Below are positions 1 to 4,107 of a stretch of DNA of 6,282 nt, one piece after another; the first letter of the stretch is position 1; every line of letters begins with the position of its first letter. The notes under the pieces are model-generated. The model saw nothing but the letters and a program-made list of their open reading frames with translations. It ran no database searches and was not told where the DNA came from. The stretch lies in assembly GCA_030635805.1 (NCBI GenBank), contig DAOVYC010000038.1:1-6282 (forward strand), in the 5' to 3' direction. The position numbers were made by a program, and so were the translations under genes. The DNA comes from a bacterium. Its GTDB lineage: Bacteria; Patescibacteriota; Gracilibacteria; JAUYGZ01; DAOVYC01.

Positions 1-1
1 G

Positions 2-343
2 GAAGAAGGGCAAAACATTGAAAGTGAAAAAGGGATAGTCGTTATTCTCGACACGGAAATATCGGAAGAACTCAAACTGGAAGGCCTCGCTCGCGACATT
101 ATCAGACAAATCCAGGATTTACGTAAAAAATCAGGGTTCAACGTAGATGATCGTATCACTATCGGTGCTCTATCCAAGAACAAAGAAATCATGAAAGCCA
201 TAATCAATTTTTCCGACTACATTAAAAAAGAAACTCTCGCCATAGAAATTACCGAAGAAACAGTGAGTCAAAAAAATAAAGAAGTTGTCAACATAGGGGA
301 TGGTGAAGTAGAATTCTCACTGGTCACGGACCATAAAACATAA
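2..343 (+). CDS. ileS: Isoleucyl-tRNA synthetase, C-terminal end (5' truncated by window)
   Basis: The open frame enters at the left edge and ends with TAA at 341-343, giving 113 residues. The visible segment has the class Ia synthetase C-terminal signature of IleRS: LEGLARDIIRQIQDLRK followed by SGFNVDDRITI, then a weakly conserved tail. In the IleRS family this region follows the anticodon-binding helical bundle; the enzyme charges tRNA-Ile in the cytoplasm. Catalytic HIGH and KMSKS motifs would lie upstream, outside the window, so identity rests on the tail alone. The final codons (His-Lys-Thr-stop) lie inside a CATAAAA tandem repeat. No terminator separates this gene from the next one 52 bases downstream, so the two may be co-transcribed. 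ValRS and LeuRS are less likely because they lack this segment. Confidence 0.85.
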   Translation, partial: EEGQNIESEKGIVVILDTEISEELKLEGLARDIIRQIQDLRKKSGFNVDDRITIGALSKNKEIMKAIINFSDYIKKETLAIEITEETVSQKNKEVVNIGDGEVEFSLVTDHKT

Positions 344-349
344 AACATT
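332..349. repeat. Heptamer tandem repeat CATAAAA x2.5 spanning the ileS stop
   Basis: CATAAAA occurs at 332-338 and 339-345, followed by a partial CATT. The ileS stop codon TAA (341-343) lies within the second unit, so the last residues of the protein are encoded by repeat sequence. The 7-bp period matches the other short arrays in this window although the unit sequence differs. Confidence 0.6.
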
Positions 350-369
350 GTAGCCCTCCGTCATTCCTG

Positions 370-387
370 ATTCATAATTCATAATTC
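370..387. repeat. Heptamer tandem repeat ATTCATA x2.5 in the ileS downstream spacer
   Basis: ATTCATA occurs at 370-376 and 377-383, followed by ATTC. It lies directly before the start codon at 396, where a ribosome binding site would be expected. No Shine-Dalgarno sequence is visible between the array and the start. Confidence 0.6.
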
Positions 388-395
388 CCCTCATT

Positions 396-2099
396 ATGCC
401 CAAAACAACAAAGAAAACCATCGCTAAAAAAACAGCCCAAAAAAAAACAGCTAAAAAGAAAGCCATCCCTAGGAAAAAAGCTGTTGCCAGAAAAGCCATT
501 CATCACAGAGCGTCTCATAGACATCTCTCCCCCTGGTGGGTTTTTTGGACGTATCTTTTTGGTATTCTCTTTCTTGGGCTGATTGTCGGCGGTGCCTACA
601 CCTACTACAACCCGGGCATTATCAAGAAAATTGATGATAAAATCGGAGCCTCCATTCTCGAGGACAATGTGGAAAAATTTTGTGATGAGCAATTATTTAA
701 AGATAAAAAAGGCACAATGGGACTTTTTGAAGTAAATGGTTTTGTTTGCCAATCAGGCTCAATTATTCCCATAGAAATTATTTACGACAGTGAGTGTGAA
801 GAATGTTTATCTCCAAGTATCGAAAATACCCTGCAACTTCTCATGCCCACCAGTGTTATCACCAAAGTAGATGCCCGAGGACAAGGGGCGGGTATTCCGG
901 TTGGGACTCTCCCATACGTTATCATCGATAAAAAGATTGAAGGGGCTCCGGCAATGCAGATATTGGGAGAAAAATTATTTGATGCCGGAGAAAAATATCT
1001 TCTAAATGCAAGTACTATTGCAGATACACCACGAACGGTAATCACCGAAATAAATCTTACCGGCTCGCCGTTCAAAGGCGACACAGAAGCTCCTCTAACC
1101 GTTGTCGAATTCATCGGCACAAAATGTCCCGCCTGTGCCTCATTTTCCCAAGACAGCTGGGAGGAAGTAAAAGAAATTTTAATAGACGAAGATATGATAA
1201 AATACGTCTCTAAAATATTGCCAATTGGAGAAGATGAAGAACAGGCTCAGATGGTTGCTAACGCCACACTCTGCGCAAACGATCAGGGAAAATATTTCGA
1301 ATATATAAATAAACTCTATTCATTCGACGGAGAGAAAGACAAAGATGTGCTTGTTGAAATAGCCGGTACCGTAAAACTGGGGGGAACGGAGTTCAAAACA
1401 TGTCTGGAAGAAAAAAGATTTAATACAACAATAAAATCATTCATAAGCGAATTAAAAAAACTGGAAATCAATACAATCCCAAGTTATCTCGTTGGAAACC
1501 GTCTCTACGCCGGTCCGTTATCATTCGAAGAACTGGAAAAACTGGTAAATGATGAACTACAGAGAAGAGCGGCAAATCAGGAAACCAAAATTGAAGCGGA
1601 AAACATAAATGACGAACCGATTCTTGGAACGGGAGATTTGGGGATTCAAATTTACTCGGACTTTGAGTGTAACCAATGTTATATCGATTGGCAGATGATA
1701 AAAGAGGCAATAAAAGATCAGGAAGACCGGGTGGCTATTACTTTCACCAACTTTCCGGATCAGACCGGTGCTTACAGCGAGCTAGCGGCTATAGCTGGCG
1801 AGTGTGCTGTGTCCCAGGGCAATTTCTGGGATTATATGAACCTCCTCTTCGATAATGGAGGAAACCTTCGTCGAGACAACCTGGAACGGCTTGGTGTACA
1901 GTCCGGATTTGGCGGAGAATTCACAGCCTGCATGCGAGCAAGTGAAACACTCCCCGAGGTTTATTCCGATATAGAAACTGCCAAGCTTGCCGGTGTTGAA
2001 AAAGCACCCGTCTACATCATAGATAGTGAGATTATTGAAGCACCAGATTCAATTGATGGCTGGAAAGAACTGATCAACGAAAAACTAGGCAAGCAGTAA
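396..2099 (+). CDS. Membrane-anchored protein with three tandem thioredoxin/DsbA-like domains
   Basis: This 567-residue protein is predicted to act outside the membrane in thiol-disulfide exchange. Residues 1-46 form a Lys/Ala/Arg/His-rich cytoplasmic tail, and 47-70 a single membrane helix. Three thioredoxin-fold modules follow, each with a CxxC pair and a later proline in the cis-Pro position. Domain 1 (about 105-205) has C134-EE-C137 and TLP173. Domain 2 (about 216-390) has C244-PA-C247 and TIP362. Domain 3 (about 410-567) has C425-NQ-C428 and AP538. Domains 2 and 3 carry the DsbA-type helical insertion, with Cys pairs C293/C336 and C470/C512; domain 1 is shorter, with C96/C118 just before it. 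Motifs like CANDQGKYFEYINKLY are typical of bacterial DsbA-family proteins. No Shine-Dalgarno sequence precedes the ATG; an in-frame stop at 375-377 and the Lys-rich start support it. Whether it oxidises, reduces or isomerises cannot be read from sequence. Confidence 0.82.
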   Translation: MPKTTKKTIAKKTAQKKTAKKKAIPRKKAVARKAIHHRASHRHLSPWWVFWTYLFGILFLGLIVGGAYTYYNPGIIKKIDDKIGASILEDNVEKFCDEQLFKDKKGTMGLFEVNGFVCQSGSIIPIEIIYDSECEECLSPSIENTLQLLMPTSVITKVDARGQGAGIPVGTLPYVIIDKKIEGAPAMQILGEKLFDAGEKYLLNASTIADTPRTVITEINLTGSPFKGDTEAPLTVVEFIGTKCPACASFSQDSWEEVKEILIDEDMIKYVSKILPIGEDEEQAQMVANATLCANDQGKYFEYINKLYSFDGEKDKDVLVEIAGTVKLGGTEFKTCLEEKRFNTTIKSFISELKKLEINTIPSYLVGNRLYAGPLSFEELEKLVNDELQRRAANQETKIEAENINDEPILGTGDLGIQIYSDFECNQCYIDWQMIKEAIKDQEDRVAITFTNFPDQTGAYSELAAIAGECAVSQGNFWDYMNLLFDNGGNLRRDNLERLGVQSGFGGEFTACMRASETLPEVYSDIETAKLAGVEKAPVYIIDSEIIEAPDSIDGWKELINEKLGKQ

Positions 2100-2124
2100 G
2101 CAGTAAGCTAATAAGCAGTAAGCT
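2091..2124. repeat. Heptamer tandem repeat AAGCAGT spanning the thioredoxin-gene stop
   Basis: AAGCAGT occurs at 2091-2097, 2098-2104 and 2113-2119. The second and third copies are separated by an 8-base variant (AAGCTAAT), and a partial AAGCT ends the array. The stop codon TAA (2097-2099) straddles the first two units, so the C-terminal Lys-Gln is encoded by repeat sequence, as with the ileS stop. Confidence 0.65.
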
Positions 2125-2217
2125 CTAGTAAATTAGAGCTCTCTGCTGGAGCCCCGCCTTGCGGGGTCTCCACTAGCAAACAGGGAGACAACCTGCAAGG
2201 TTACTCCAGTTAGAGCT
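2121..2217. repeat. Hairpin cluster in the convergent spacer, possible bidirectional transcription end
   Basis: Three pairings can be traced. AGCTCTA (2121-2127) pairs with TAGAGCT at 2134-2140 across a 6-base loop, or with a second identical TAGAGCT at 2211-2217. TGGAG+CCCCGC (2147-2157) pairs with GCGGGG+CTCCA (2161-2172), a very stable stem with one bulged T and loop CTT. GGAG+AACCT (2184-2194) pairs with AGGTT+CTCC (2198-2207). The last two share the plan GGAG...TGC...CTCC and look like diverged copies. In addition CTGGAG (2146-2151) can pair with CTCCAG (2204-2209). It lies between converging genes, where a terminator is expected, but no T-run follows on either strand. A REP-like repeat is an alternative. 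Confidence 0.55.
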
Positions 2218-2222
2218 TCCTT

Positions 2223-2249
2223 CCTCCGCTCCCTCCGCTCCTCCCGCTC
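2223..2249. repeat. 9-bp pyrimidine-rich tandem repeat x3
   Basis: CCTCCGCTC occurs at 2223-2231 and 2232-2240, with a third variant copy CTCCCGCTC at 2241-2249. It sits just downstream of the minus-strand stop codon at 2257. On the minus strand it is purine-rich with repeated GGAG. No function is evident. Confidence 0.6.
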
Positions 2250-2256
2250 CTGAGCC

Positions 2257-2652
2257 CTAAAGTCGCCCCAGCAATTTTTCCGCTTGTTCACCACTTTCTT
2301 CTAAGTGGGATTGTTCCTTTTTTCTCGCCTCCTGCCATTTTTTACGTGACTTTCTAGTCAGGTAATTTTTTATATAATCTTTCTCTATTTTCTCCACCTG
2401 CTTTTTATATCGAGTATTAATCTCTTCCAGCTTATCTTTTTCAGTTGTCAAAATTTGTTTCAATTCATTAATTTGTGAATCAATCATTTGTGGCATCAGC
2501 CCAATCCAGCCATCTTTTTCAACTTTCTGCATTGTGTCTGATTCCGCAATCAATCTCAAAACTTCCTTCAAAACTTTCGGATCACGTTCAGCAGTAGCTC
2601 CCGCTACTCCCGTAGTATTCCGACCACCTGTATTTTGTTGTTTATTATCCAT
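2257..2652 (-). CDS. Coiled-coil protein of unknown function, 131 aa
   Basis: I do not recognise this protein. Residues 1-25 are Asn/Gln/Gly/Thr-rich and probably disordered. Residues 26-56 look helical (VLKEVLRLIAESD, then DGWIGLMPQM). Residues 57-130 are strongly charged and heptad-like, with alternating Lys and Glu (for example KLEEINTRYKKQVEKIEKDY), consistent with a coiled coil. There is no signal peptide, membrane helix or cysteine, so it is presumably cytoplasmic. The start is the ATG at 2650-2652, supported by a well-placed strong promoter 23 bases upstream. The predicted leader is only about 16 nt, lacks a Shine-Dalgarno sequence and is AT-rich. The gene lies downstream of the small-RNA array on the same strand but has its own promoter. 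Composition over a full-length frame argues for a real gene; the function is unknown. Confidence 0.75.
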   Translation of the reverse strand: MDNKQQNTGGRNTTGVAGATAERDPKVLKEVLRLIAESDTMQKVEKDGWIGLMPQMIDSQINELKQILTTEKDKLEEINTRYKKQVEKIEKDYIKNYLTRKSRKKWQEARKKEQSHLEESGEQAEKLLGRL

Positions 2653-2674
2653 TTAAATTCGACAATATCAGTTA

Positions 2675-2703
2675 ATTATAGCAGAAAAACAAAGATTTCT
2701 CAA
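2675..2703 (-). promoter_or_regulatory. Strong sigma-70-type promoter for the coiled-coil gene
   Basis: On the minus strand, TTGAGA (2698-2703, 5 of 6 to the -35 consensus) is separated by 17 bp from a perfect TATAAT (2675-2680). The -10 is extended by TGC directly upstream. Transcription should start near 2668, about 16 nt before the start codon at 2652. It is the best consensus promoter in the window. Confidence 0.8.
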
Positions 2704-2740
2704 TAAAAAATTTGATAAAAACACTAATTCCAAAACATTA

Positions 2741-2771
2741 TAAAATGGATTGTCTGCACACAGACAATCCA
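2741..2771 (-). terminator. Intrinsic terminator of small RNA unit C
   Basis: Perfect 11-bp stem TGGATTGTCTG / CAGACAATCCA (2746-2756 with 2761-2771) and a 4-base loop. On the minus strand it is followed by TTTT (2742-2745), then ATAATGTTTT. The stem sequence is the same as the core of the unit A terminator. Confidence 0.75.
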
Positions 2772-2845
2772 AGTCGCCATCCCTTAAGATCGCAGAGATA
2801 GCGGGTAAATATTCCAGTTCCTAAAAATCAAGGAAAAGAATAAGT
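2741..2845 (-). ncRNA. Small RNA unit C (shortest, distal copy of a three-gene array)
   Basis: This predicted transcript of about 105 nt starts near 2845 and ends at the T-run at 2741-2745. In minus-strand order it holds a 5' hairpin (2818-2835; stem of 5 bp, AGGAA/TTCCT on the plus strand, 8-base loop). A longer stem follows, in which CGCTATC pairs with GATGGCG through one G-U pair, ending in the shared GGGATG motif. The terminator hairpin comes last. The 5' segment is CU-rich (CTTATTCTTTTCC). It is simpler than units A and B but has the same element order and the same promoter layout. There is no credible ORF. The RNA family is not recognised, and the ends are inferred from promoter and terminator positions. 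Confidence 0.62.
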
Positions 2846-2851
2846 ATAAGG

Positions 2852-2879
2852 ATAATACATTATTTTATATATAAGCCAA
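2852..2879 (-). promoter_or_regulatory. Promoter of small RNA unit C
   Basis: On the minus strand, TTGGCT (2874-2879) and TATTAT (2852-2857) are separated by 16 bp, with AATG directly before the -10. The layout and flanking bases match the unit A and B promoters. The -35 begins only a few bases beyond the unit B terminator T-run. Confidence 0.65.
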
Positions 2880-2880
2880 G

Positions 2881-2917
2881 AAAAGAAAAGTGGATTACTC
2901 GTGCAAGTAATCCACTT
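2881..2917 (-). terminator. Intrinsic terminator of small RNA unit B
   Basis: Perfect 12-bp stem AAGTGGATTACT / AGTAATCCACTT (2888-2899 with 2906-2917) and a 6-base loop. On the minus strand it is followed by TTCTTTTCTT. Compared with unit A the outer stem is the same and the inner stem differs on both sides, so pairing is kept. Confidence 0.8.
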
Positions 2918-3034
2918 AATTTGAGCTCATCCCACCTAGCTACAAGCAACTCATGAAAGGAAAGGAGGCATATGGCAGGATGAGCCTTGAGAGATGAGTT
3001 CAGGCTAAACTCATCGAGAGAAGCAAGCAAAACA
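2881..3034 (-). ncRNA. Small RNA unit B with an anti-Shine-Dalgarno-like loop
   Basis: This predicted transcript of about 154 nt starts near 3034 and ends in the T-rich tail at 2881. In minus-strand order: a 5' hairpin with stem GATGAGTT/AACTCATC (3008-3015 with 2993-3000, loop 7); a long-range stem GCTCATCC/GGATGAGC (2978-2985 with 2925-2932) extended by two GC pairs past a small internal loop; and the terminator hairpin. The long-range stem encloses a 37-nt loop containing GCCTCCTTTCCTTTC, which includes CCTCCTTT, complementary to AAAGGAGG. The segment GGTGGGATGAGC, then CAAAT and AAGTGGATT, is shared almost exactly with unit A. An 81-codon frame overlaps on the same strand but crosses the promoter and is not coding-like. 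Confidence 0.68.
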
Positions 3035-3040
3035 TGACAG

Positions 3041-3068
3041 ATACTACATTTCTTTCTAAATAAGTCAA
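3041..3068 (-). promoter_or_regulatory. Promoter of small RNA unit B
   Basis: On the minus strand, TTGACT (3063-3068, 5 of 6 to consensus) and TAGTAT (3041-3046) are separated by 16 bp. The intervening TATTTAGAAAGAAATG is identical to unit A. The conservation of -35, spacer and -10, against divergent sequence just downstream, marks this block as the promoter. Confidence 0.7.
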
Positions 3069-3123
3069 CAAAACAAGACAAAATATCCTGAGTTCTAAAA
3101 CCCATTCTAAAACCTCAAACTTT

Positions 3124-3162
3124 AGAAAAGTGGATTGTCTGTAAAATACAGACAATCCACTT
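3124..3162 (-). terminator. Intrinsic terminator of small RNA unit A
   Basis: Perfect 16-bp stem AAGTGGATTGTCTGTA / TACAGACAATCCACTT (3128-3143 with 3147-3162) and a 3-base loop. On the minus strand it is followed by TTCT. It is the most stable terminator-type hairpin in the array. On the plus strand the tail is interrupted (ATTTG), favouring minus-strand use. Confidence 0.8.
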
Positions 3163-3357
3163 ATTTGCGCTCATCCCACCTCGCCCGTGTCAACTTTATA
3201 CAGATGTCAACTTTACGCGGAAACAAAAGCAAAAGAAGAAGCAGTATAATTTGATGGGATGAGCCGACACTATAGGGGATAGGTAAGTGACATGTGGGTT
3301 ACTTAAACCTATCCCTATCTTCCCCGAGAATTGGAGAGATAACAATCATTGGATTGT
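3124..3357 (-). ncRNA. Small RNA unit A (longest, proximal copy)
   Basis: This predicted transcript of about 234 nt starts near 3357 and ends at 3124. In minus-strand order: a small hairpin (ACAATC/GATTGT around 3342-3357); a strong 5' hairpin, ATAGGGATAGGT with ACCTATCCC+TAT (3307-3318 with 3272-3284, one bulged C); a perfect 10-bp long-range stem TGGGATGAGC / GCTCATCCCA (3255-3264 with 3169-3178); and the terminator. The roughly 76-nt loop inside the long-range stem is pyrimidine-rich near its start (TTCTTCTTTTGC) and holds a direct repeat. It shares promoter, 3' segment and terminator with unit B. No coding frame runs through it. The family is not recognised. Confidence 0.68.
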
Positions 3358-3363
3358 ATTACG

Positions 3364-3391
3364 ATACTACATTTCTTTCTAAATAAATCAA
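3364..3391 (-). promoter_or_regulatory. Promoter of small RNA unit A
   Basis: On the minus strand, TTGATT (3386-3391) and TAGTAT (3364-3369) are separated by 16 bp. From TTATTTAG to the end of the -10 the sequence matches the unit B promoter exactly. The predicted start is near 3357. Confidence 0.7.
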
Positions 3392-3394
3392 TAA

Positions 3395-3604
3395 AAATCA
3401 GCCAAGAATATGCACTCTACTTTTTCCACTGTTTATTTCTTGTTTATAACTAATGCACTATAAATAGTATAACTAAAGAAAACGGCTTAAAATAAAGCAA
3501 AACAAAACTACACCCGAGAAAGAGATTTTAAGGTGAATCCCCGAAAGGGGAGAGAAGATGCCCCTGGGGTATATAGAAAATATAAGAATGTCTTATGGTC
3601 GGGA
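3395..3604. other. Spacer between the holin-like gene and the small-RNA array
   Basis: No credible protein gene is visible. The left part (3395-3510) is AT-rich, with a repeated TATAACTA near 3443 and a variant near 3469. The right part holds TCCCC-GAAA-GGGGA at 3538-3551, a 5-bp stem with a GNRA-type tetraloop on the plus strand. A CCCCTGGGG follows at 3561-3569, so two alternative pairings are possible. Near the holin-like stop codon, ATAAGA/TCTTAT (3582-3596, 3-base loop) is followed on the minus strand by ATTTTCT. That could be a weak, AT-only terminator for the holin-like gene. None of these is conserved with the small-RNA units. Confidence 0.4.
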
Positions 3605-3850
3605 TTATTTAACAAACATGTTGTATAGCCACGCCAAGACAACGCCCCCAATAAATCCATCAATAAATGCCCAGATGGCACCTATGAACGTTCCTCCAAG
3701 GGTAGCATCATATCCGAGGTACAGCTTTCCGATCCAAGTAACAAGTTCACTCCAATAAGGCGTAAACGTTACCAAGAGAGTTATAAGCACGATGCAAATT
3801 GCCCACATCAAACCGCAGGCGAGACCAAAGGCACTAACTTTAAGTTTCAT
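3605..3850 (-). CDS. Small two-helix membrane protein, 'bacteriophage holin'-type
   Basis: This 81-residue protein has two hydrophobic segments (about 7-30 and 52-78) separated by a short loop with aromatic residues. The C-terminal half carries the motif GGTFIGAIWAFIDGFIGG followed by LAWLYN. I know this pattern from small Patescibacteria proteins that databases label 'bacteriophage holin'; the name reflects size and topology, and no lysis role or neighbouring phage gene is visible. The start ATG (3848-3850) is followed by MKLKVSAFGLA, typical of this family, but no Shine-Dalgarno sequence precedes it. It lies 257 bases downstream of secD on the same strand, after a repeat-filled spacer, so co-transcription is uncertain. 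The protein is presumably in the cytoplasmic membrane; the actual function is unknown. Confidence 0.75.
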   Translation of the reverse strand: MKLKVSAFGLACGLMWAICIVLITLLVTFTPYWSELVTWIGKLYLGYDATLGGTFIGAIWAFIDGFIGGVVLAWLYNMFVK

Positions 3851-3862
3851 AGAGGTAAGGAT

Positions 3863-3887
3863 TAAGAACTAAGAACTAAGAATTAAG
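3863..3887. repeat. Heptamer tandem repeat TAAGAAC x3.5
   Basis: TAAGAAC occurs at 3863-3869 and 3870-3876, then TAAGAAT at 3877-3883 and a partial TAAG. It lies immediately upstream of the holin-like gene start, where its 5' untranslated region or promoter would be. Confidence 0.65.
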
Positions 3888-3895
3888 CAACTAGA

Positions 3896-3923
3896 ATTTA
3901 CAATTTACAGTTTACAATTTACA
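3896..3923. repeat. Heptamer tandem repeat ATTTACA x4
   Basis: ATTTACA occurs at 3896-3902, 3903-3909 and 3917-3923, with the variant GTTTACA at 3910-3916. Degenerate related sequence (CAATTCACAATTTACAG) continues to about 3949. It is the longest heptamer array in the window and is adjacent to the TAAGAAC array. Confidence 0.65.
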
Positions 3924-4031
3924 TTCAAGAAACAATTCACAATTTACAGTTCAGAAGTTCTGAAATACATTCGTTAAGATCCGTTCAATTCGTTAAATTC
4001 GTGTCCCATCGTAGCCCCTTTTCCGTTCCCT

Positions 4032-4047
4032 GTTTCAAGTTTCAAGT
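4032..4047. repeat. Heptamer tandem repeat GTTTCAA x2 in the secD-holin spacer
   Basis: GTTTCAA occurs at 4032-4038 and 4039-4045, followed by GTT. The flanking spacer (4010-4107) also contains GTTCCC/GTCCC at irregular intervals (about 4024, 4057, 4070, 4088 and 4097). I see no terminator hairpin with a T-run downstream of secD here. Confidence 0.5.
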
Positions 4048-4107
4048 TACAGCCCTGTTCCCTCCTAAGCGTCCCAATAATCTTACGGTTCCCACAGTTC
4101 CCGAGCC

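Noticed and set aside
2962..2983. AAAGGAGG followed by ATGGCAGGATGA on the plus strand, a perfect ribosome binding site with a 3-codon ORF
   Set aside because: It is the complement of the CU-rich loop of minus-strand unit B. No extended plus-strand frame follows, and promoters and terminators point the other way.
2860..3105. 81-codon open frame on the minus strand
   Set aside because: It runs across the unit B promoter, hairpins and terminator and the unit C promoter region. Its Cys/Leu/His-rich translation looks like no known protein and no start signal precedes it.
2741..3391. CRISPR array, type III RNA antitoxin repeats or retron RNA
   Set aside because: Units are 105-234 nt with separate promoters and terminators, not short regular repeats. 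No Cas, ToxN-like or reverse transcriptase gene is present in the window.
2741..3391. Known housekeeping RNA (RNase P RNA, tmRNA, 6S, SRP RNA)
   Set aside because: The signature cores, such as GAGGAAAGTCC of RNase P or the alanine-tRNA-like ends of tmRNA, are not seen, and three tandem copies would be unexpected.
3558..3758. 66-codon open frame on the plus strand
   Set aside because: It is mostly antisense to the holin-like gene and has no family resemblance; the minus-strand product has clear membrane-protein features.
3605..3850. Prophage remnant suggested by the holin-like protein
   Set aside because: No endolysin, integrase, structural or attachment-site sequence is nearby, and the family seems to be a regular chromosomal protein in Patescibacteria.
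3950..3964. Inverted repeat TTCAGAA-G-TTCTGAA as an operator upstream of the holin-like gene
   Set aside because: It lies inside degenerate repeat sequence with no clear promoter beside it; a chance palindrome is as likely.
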